Positions 60,153 to 64,000 of a stretch of 64,000 nucleotides of DNA are shown here, piece after piece; position 1 is the stretch's first letter; each line of letters begins with the position of its first letter. The DNA comes from Splendidivirga corallicola (lineage in GTDB: Bacteria > Bacteroidota > Bacteroidia > Cytophagales > Cyclobacteriaceae). The notes beneath the pieces were generated by a model, which saw nothing but the letters and a program-made list of their open reading frames with translations, was not told the DNA's origin and searched no databases. The stretch spans positions 62,001-126,000 of the forward strand of contig JAUJEA010000018.1 of the NCBI GenBank assembly GCA_030442035.1. Direction: 5' to 3'. The position numbers and the translations under genes are program-made.

Positions 60153-61376
60153 ATGAAGAAATTACTTATTAGCTTATACTTGTTTGGCTTTTTTTCAGCC
60201 CATGGGCAAAGTGGTGGAGGTTCGGTTTATTCCATATTTGGAATAGGTGAACTGAAACCACCGGTTTCCTCACAATCAGCAGCGATGGGCTTTACTTCGA
60301 TTGGTACCAGCAATCCATACTATGTAAATACAAGCAACCCTGCTGCCAATGCCGCCTTAATGGGTTATTTCACTCATATATTCGACTTTGGTATGTTTGT
60401 GAATAATACCCAATTAGAAAATAGTACATCAACTGAAAATATTGGTGACGGGGGGCTTTCTCAGCTCAGCTATTTTTTCAGGTTCAACAACCGGTGGACT
60501 GGCTTGATCGGATTGTCCAATTATAGTAATGTGGGCTATAATATTGTAGACAATCAAGTACTCATATCTAACAACAATGAATACAGTGTGAATTACCAGG
60601 GTAGCGGAGGCCTGAACAACATTTATTTTTCCAATAGCTTTTTGATCACAAAAAATCTTTCGTTGGGAGCTAAGCTGTCTTTTATTTTCGGTAATATTTT
60701 CCACAATGAGATCGCCACTTCCTCTCAGGGTACCGGAACTTTCAATGTTGAAAATTCCATCCACGTAAAACAGGTAAACATTGACTTTGGCTTAAATTAT
60801 TTGATCAGAGGAGAAAACCATGATTTTAATATAGGTTTGATCTATGACAATGGTACAAACCTGGCAGGGAATGTTAACACCATTATTTTAAGCAATGATC
60901 TGGAAACAATCCATGATGAAGAAGTATCAACCCGGGATTATTCTTTGCCAAGGAAAGCAGGAATAGGATTTTCGTTTAGAAACAAAAAATTTTTGTTAGG
61001 AACAGACCTGGAATTTAAACAGTGGAGCCAGGCCTCTATTGGCGATGAAACCGACCTGAACGATACCTGGAGAACTTCCTTTGGATTTGAATATACCCCA
61101 AACATTGAAGGAGAAACATTTGGTGACCTAATAAATTATCGACTGGGAGCCTATGTGGAAAATAATTATCTTAATATTGAAAATACCAATTTTAAGCATT
61201 GGGGTATTACCGCGGGTTTAGGGATTCCATTGCGTAATGCAAGTACTATTAACCTTTCTTACCACAGAAAATACAACGGCACACTGAACAACGGTCTTAT
61301 ATACGAATCCACAAACGAATTTTCCTTAAACGTCTCCATCAAGGAAAGATGGTTTGCTAAAAATAAATATCATTAA
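60153..61376 (+). CDS. Outer-membrane beta-barrel protein
   Basis: A 407-residue protein: signal peptide (LLISLYLFGFFSAHGQ), a Gly/Ser-rich start (SGGGSVYSIFGIGELK) and a long series of amphipathic beta strands with aromatic girdles. PVSSQSAAMGFTSIGTSNPY and TSNPAANAAL resemble the N-terminal hatch of FadL/PorV-type barrels; NLSYHRKYNGTLN and ISVKERWF-like strands close the barrel. It probably forms a pore or a scaffold at the outer membrane. With the DUF4270 and Kelch lipoproteins it may act in surface assembly or uptake; no substrate can be inferred. Confidence 0.82.
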   Translation: MKKLLISLYLFGFFSAHGQSGGGSVYSIFGIGELKPPVSSQSAAMGFTSIGTSNPYYVNTSNPAANAALMGYFTHIFDFGMFVNNTQLENSTSTENIGDGGLSQLSYFFRFNNRWTGLIGLSNYSNVGYNIVDNQVLISNNNEYSVNYQGSGGLNNIYFSNSFLITKNLSLGAKLSFIFGNIFHNEIATSSQGTGTFNVENSIHVKQVNIDFGLNYLIRGENHDFNIGLIYDNGTNLAGNVNTIILSNDLETIHDEEVSTRDYSLPRKAGIGFSFRNKKFLLGTDLEFKQWSQASIGDETDLNDTWRTSFGFEYTPNIEGETFGDLINYRLGAYVENNYLNIENTNFKHWGITAGLGIPLRNASTINLSYHRKYNGTLNNGLIYESTNEFSLNVSIKERWFAKNKYH

Positions 61377-61430
61377 TGAGGTTAAACGATGTCCGGTCTG
61401 TAACGGAAATGGATAAACTGGAAGGTAATG

Positions 61431-61493
61431 TTGAATTTTGAATTATGAATTTTGAGTTGTTGATTTACGAGTTTCGAATGACGAATTACGATG
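61431..61493. repeat. Intergenic AT-rich repeat (family B)
   Basis: A degenerate tandem of TTGAATTATGAATTTTGAG-like units, period 7 to 8 bases, followed by CGAATGACGAATTACGA. The same style of sequence follows the AraC gene at 55900-55934. Confidence 0.45.
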
Positions 61494-61619
61494 GGTGATA
61501 ATTTGTACGTCCCTGGAATAGGTTGACCACATTAGGTTAACTATCATAAAAGTAGACGTAGGAAAATTTAGCTAAGCATTGTCGTGATACTGATGAGTTC
61601 AAAAAGGTGATACTCAATT

Positions 61620-61772
61620 ATGGATAATTCTATGACAACAGACCTGGAACAGTCAGATTTTTTTCAAGATCAATATTTTGCTAAACCGTTTTGCAATAAC
61701 ATTAAAGGCTCTTCTTATCGAATTAATTTAGCTCCATTGCTATTGACAAGTATTGGAAAAGGTCAAAATTGA
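61620..61772 (+). CDS. Candidate small protein (50 residues)
   Basis: ATG 61620, with AAGGTG ten bases upstream, opens a frame reading MDNSMTTDLEQSDFFQDQYF, then AKPFCNNIKGSSYRINLAPL and ending LLTSIGKGQN. The stop codon is followed at once by a terminator-like hairpin (61778-61821). No signal peptide, membrane helix or known family. The good ribosome-binding site and the hairpin are the only support; it could be a chance frame. Confidence 0.3.
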   Translation: MDNSMTTDLEQSDFFQDQYFAKPFCNNIKGSSYRINLAPLLLTSIGKGQN

Positions 61773-61777
61773 TTTTT

Positions 61778-61821
61778 TTGTGATGTTGATTTTAAATAAT
61801 CGGTTGAGACTAACATCACAA
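61778..61821 (+). terminator. Intrinsic terminator-like hairpin
   Basis: TTGTGATGTT (61778-61787), a 24-base loop, AACATCACAA (61812-61821), then TATTTTTTC. The 10-bp perfect stem and T-run fit a terminator; the large loop is unusual. It closes either the small ORF at 61620-61772 or a long 3' untranslated region of the barrel gene. Confidence 0.6.
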
Positions 61822-62034
61822 TATTTTTTCTCCGGATAAAACCTCCCCCAATAGCTTGGAAATTGTTGATCATGCTGGCATTTCATGAATAAACTTCAAC
61901 CATTTTGACTATGTGCTAAGGATTAAATTTAATTCATCCCCATGTGTACTTTTCCACTCTTTTTAACCTTCCACTGATCTTCTCCTCATCATTATATTCG
62001 GCCCATTATTTTTTAACCTTTAAGAACAACTGCT

Positions 62035-62439
62035 ATGAATTTGGACAAATCTTTGGATCTGAAACGATTCATTCTGTTCATTCTTTTTTTAACTTTCTTT
62101 CAATGTGTCAATGCTCAAACGGTATATACTACCCGAACGGGCTCCAAGTATCACAGGGAAAATTGCCGATATCTTCATTCCAGCAAGATCAAAAAAGACC
62201 TGTCGGAGGCTATCAAATATTATGGAGCCTGTAAGGTTTGTAAACCTCCAACGCAGGTAACTAAAAAGAAAAGTACAAGGCCAGAACCCACAAAGCCAAC
62301 AACTCAACCAGGACAAAAGCAAAATACTCCTTCAAAATCCAGCAAAGCCAAATCTGTACAATGCTCTGGAAATACAAAAGCCGGAAATCGATGTAAGCGG
62401 ATGACTACCAATACCAATGGGAGATGCTGGCAGCATTAG
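62035..62439 (+). CDS. Secreted protein with Cys/His zinc-binding-like ends (DUF5763-like C-terminus)
   Basis: A 134-residue protein. Signal peptide (RFILFILFLTFFQCVNAQ), then a small domain resembling Ada/nuclease-tail metal sites (YTTRTGSKYHRENCRYLHSS followed by YYGACKVCKPP, with Cys-x-x-Cys). A Thr/Pro/Lys-rich linker leads to a C-terminal module VQCSGNTKAGNRCKRMTTN followed by GRCWQH, a Cys-Cys-Cys-His pattern as in DUF5763. Such modules occur with nucleic-acid-handling proteins in Bacteroidota. It is likely exported and zinc-binding; target unknown. It precedes the broken HsdR-N-type gene by about 35 bp. Confidence 0.75.
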   Translation: MNLDKSLDLKRFILFILFLTFFQCVNAQTVYTTRTGSKYHRENCRYLHSSKIKKDLSEAIKYYGACKVCKPPTQVTKKKSTRPEPTKPTTQPGQKQNTPSKSSKAKSVQCSGNTKAGNRCKRMTTNTNGRCWQH

Positions 62440-62473
62440 AAATCATTTTTTAAACAATTAATTTAAATTATAT

Positions 62474-63526
62474 ATGGAACTAGAGAACCTATTAAATACC
62501 CTTGCCGAACGAATCGAAAATTTATAAGATCAAAGTGAAACCGAAGAAGCAACAAAGACAGCTTTTGTACTGCCTTTTCTTGCCGCATTGAATTATGACA
62601 TTTTTAATCCGTCGGAAGTAAAACCTGAATACGTTACGGATACAGGAATGAAAAAGGGAGAGAAGGTTGATTATGCTGTTTTCAATAATTCAGATGTACA
62701 AATAATAATAGAATGCAAACACTGGCGAGAGAATTTAACCTATCACAAGGACCAACTGTCCAGGTATTTTACAATGACCAGCGCAAAATTTGCTATTCTC
62801 ACTAATGGGATTGAATACCAATTCTTCAGCGATCTGAATAAAAGAAACCTGATGGACGAAACCCCTTTTCTTTCCTTTGATATCACCTCCCTCCGTGAAA
62901 ACACCGTCTATGAGATTGCCAAGTTCCAAAAGGAAAATTTTAATGTTAGTGAAATTTTCAGCAGAGCCAATATCCTAAGGTATAGTCATGAAATAAAGAA
63001 TTTGTTAAATAAAGAAATATCCGATCCTAGTGACAATTTTATCAGGCACATACTTTCAGAAATTGTTCCCGATAGACCGAAGACCGAGAAGCTCATCAAG
63101 GAATTTACCCCGATCATTGCCAAATCTCTCAAAGAGTGGTTAAATGAAAAGGTCAATGACAGATTGAATCACGCACTTCAAAAAGAGGCTGAAGAACAAA
63201 CAGAGGAACTGGAGGATGCTGAAGTCGAAGAATCAAAAGTTACCACCACAGAATCCGAAATGGAAGGATTCAATATTGTTAAAGCAATACTCAGGAGGGT
63301 TGTTGAAGTCGACAGGCTTTACTATAGAGACAATCAGAGCTATTTCAATGTCATCCTTGATGATAAGATCACCAAAACGATATGCAGATTCTTTTTTGAC
63401 AGAAATCAACCCTACATCACCATCCACAAACCAGCAGAAGGCATGATCAGATATGACCTTGAAAGTCTTGATGGGATTTATGATTATCAGGAGGAGTTGG
63501 TAGAGGCAGTGGAACAGTTTATTTAA
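62474..63526 (+). pseudogene. HsdR-N-domain restriction-endonuclease-like gene with an in-frame stop codon
   Basis: From ATG 62474 the frame reads MELENLLNTLAERIENL, then TAA at 62525-62527, then DQSETEEATKTAFVLPFLAA in the same frame, continuing through the long open part. Family members related to type I restriction subunit R N-termini (COG4748-like) begin exactly like the joined sequence, about 350 residues in all. The open part has EKVDYAVF, IIECKHWRENL (the D-x-n-ECKH nuclease core), FAILTNGIEYQFFSD and an acidic middle. Without read-through, the only downstream start is TTG 62588, which would lose the first helices. So this is a pseudogene, a read-through case, or a single-base error. 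It neighbours a putAbiC-like gene, which fits a defence context. Confidence 0.7.
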
Positions 63527-63545
63527 ATTTATAAGGAATCTTCAT

Positions 63546-64000
63546 ATGTCTAAAGAGAAAATTAATTCAACTAATAAAAAAGTAACAACAGCTATTTGGA
63601 TTGTTTCTATTATTTCAGGAATAATTTTAGTATTTACAATTCATGGATATTACAATGTTTCCAATAGTTTAGAAGAATTTAACTTTAATTATCTTTCAAA
63701 CATCTTGTTTTCATCTCTCAACAAGCTTTTAACTTTAATAACCATATTTATATTTTATAAAGCCTATTTAATGCAGAAGCAACAAGTGTTAAATGGTGAG
63801 GAAATATTAGATATAAATAAAAGAGATTATGATGAAAGATTGAAAATAGCGCATCAAGAAAGATTTGAAAAAAGATTTTTTGATTTAATGACACATCATG
63901 TTTCTATTGTAGATAGATTTTCAGCAAACTATAAAAAGGACAAAGAATTAGGTTATAAAAAAATTGAAGCAGAAGGAGCAACTTGTTTCTATTTCTTTTA
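63546..64000 (+). CDS. Putative phage abortive-infection protein (putAbiC-like), 5' part
   Basis: ATG 63546 opens a frame that runs off the window after about 151 residues. Two N-terminal membrane helices (TAIWIVSIISGIILVFTIH and FSSLNKLLTLITIFIFYKAY) are followed by a charged cytoplasmic region (NGEEILDINKRDYDERLKIA) and the sequence ERFEKRFFDLMTHHVSIVDR. Two N-terminal helices plus an RFE-xFF-LM-H stretch are the look of the putative phage abortive infection family (PF16872). Members are thought to act in defence, mostly from context. The DNA is visibly more AT-rich than the genes upstream, suggesting transfer. The C-terminal half, needed for certainty, is outside the window. Confidence 0.65.
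   Translation, partial: MSKEKINSTNKKVTTAIWIVSIISGIILVFTIHGYYNVSNSLEEFNFNYLSNILFSSLNKLLTLITIFIFYKAYLMQKQQVLNGEEILDINKRDYDERLKIAHQERFEKRFFDLMTHHVSIVDRFSANYKKDKELGYKKIEAEGATCFYFF

Larger units (their letters stand above)
61377..62034. other. Intergenic region with repeats, a small ORF and a terminator
   Basis: About 660 bp between the barrel gene and the zinc-ribbon-like protein gene. It holds a family B repeat (61431-61493), a candidate 50-residue ORF (61620-61772) and a terminator-like hairpin (61778-61821). The remaining DNA shows nothing else I can support. Confidence 0.5.

Noticed and set aside
62588-63526. HsdR-N-type gene beginning at TTG 62588 as an intact 312-residue protein
   Set aside because: The in-frame upstream sequence from ATG 62474 matches the family start apart from one stop codon, so the short version is an artefact of the interruption.
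1-64000. tRNA, rRNA, CRISPR arrays, insertion sequences, replication origin
   Set aside because: No cloverleaf, direct-repeat array, transposase or clustered DnaA boxes were noticed when reading both strands by eye; a covariance-model search would be needed to exclude small RNAs.

Overview
The window is AT-rich chromosomal DNA from a member of the Bacteroidota, most likely a marine member of the Cytophagales. The support is the gene content: DUF4270, DUF4159 and SxtJ-type proteins, a TonB-dependent receptor with a carboxypeptidase-regulatory N-terminus, and BlaR1/MecI cassettes with fused TonB domains. Several promoters also look like the Bacteroidota TTTG...TAnnTTTG type. No rRNA, tRNA, CRISPR array, integrase or intact transposase was seen.

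Layout. 1-3229 (minus): the 5' part of a family 2 glycosyltransferase and two tandem PaaK/CapK-like adenylate-forming enzymes. 3544-8787: a DUF4159 protein, then a BlaR1-MecI-BlaR1-TonB cassette behind palindromic operators, then a small membrane protein. 8883-12422: smc. 12741-16561: a self-contained unit of membrane protein, winged-helix regulator, TPR protein and TonB-dependent receptor, with two copies of one operator. 17322-24332: SGNH protein, SxtJ-like protein, NodU/CmcH carbamoyltransferase and two paralogous beta-helix lipoproteins.

24474-44960 (minus) is a large Wzx/Wzy-type exopolysaccharide locus. It holds two GT4 glycosyltransferases, a Wzy-like polymerase, a sulfotransferase, a Wzx flippase, a Wzc-like kinase, two FemAB/GNAT-like transferases, an SGNH protein, two deacetylase-fold proteins, an AAC(3)-like acetyltransferase and a DUF354 protein. 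Its upstream end is the most interesting part of the window: two acyl-CoA-dehydrogenase-like flavoproteins, a free carrier protein and a stand-alone adenylation domain. The specificity residues of that domain read D-L-L-Y-I-A-L-V-V-K, close to the L-proline code of the PltF/RedM enzymes. I infer a carrier-bound prolyl to pyrrole-2-carboxyl (or dehydroprolyl) building block used to decorate the polysaccharide.

45-47 kb is gene-poor. It holds a probable small membrane protein gene and a frameshifted remnant of a patatin-like phospholipase. 47160-55892 is a complete non-phosphorylating L-fucose operon (mutarotase, FucP, dehydrogenase, lactonase, dehydratase, second dehydrogenase, FAH-type hydrolase, lactate dehydrogenase) divergent from an AraC regulator. 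The shared control region carries helically phased TTGCA repeats. 56044-57514: an unrecognised lipoprotein with a partner. 57859-61376: a DUF4270, Kelch and outer-membrane-protein trio. 62035-64000: a zinc-ribbon-like secreted protein, an HsdR-N-type gene broken by an in-frame stop codon, and the start of a putative abortive-infection (putAbiC-like) gene, i.e. the edge of a possible defence region.
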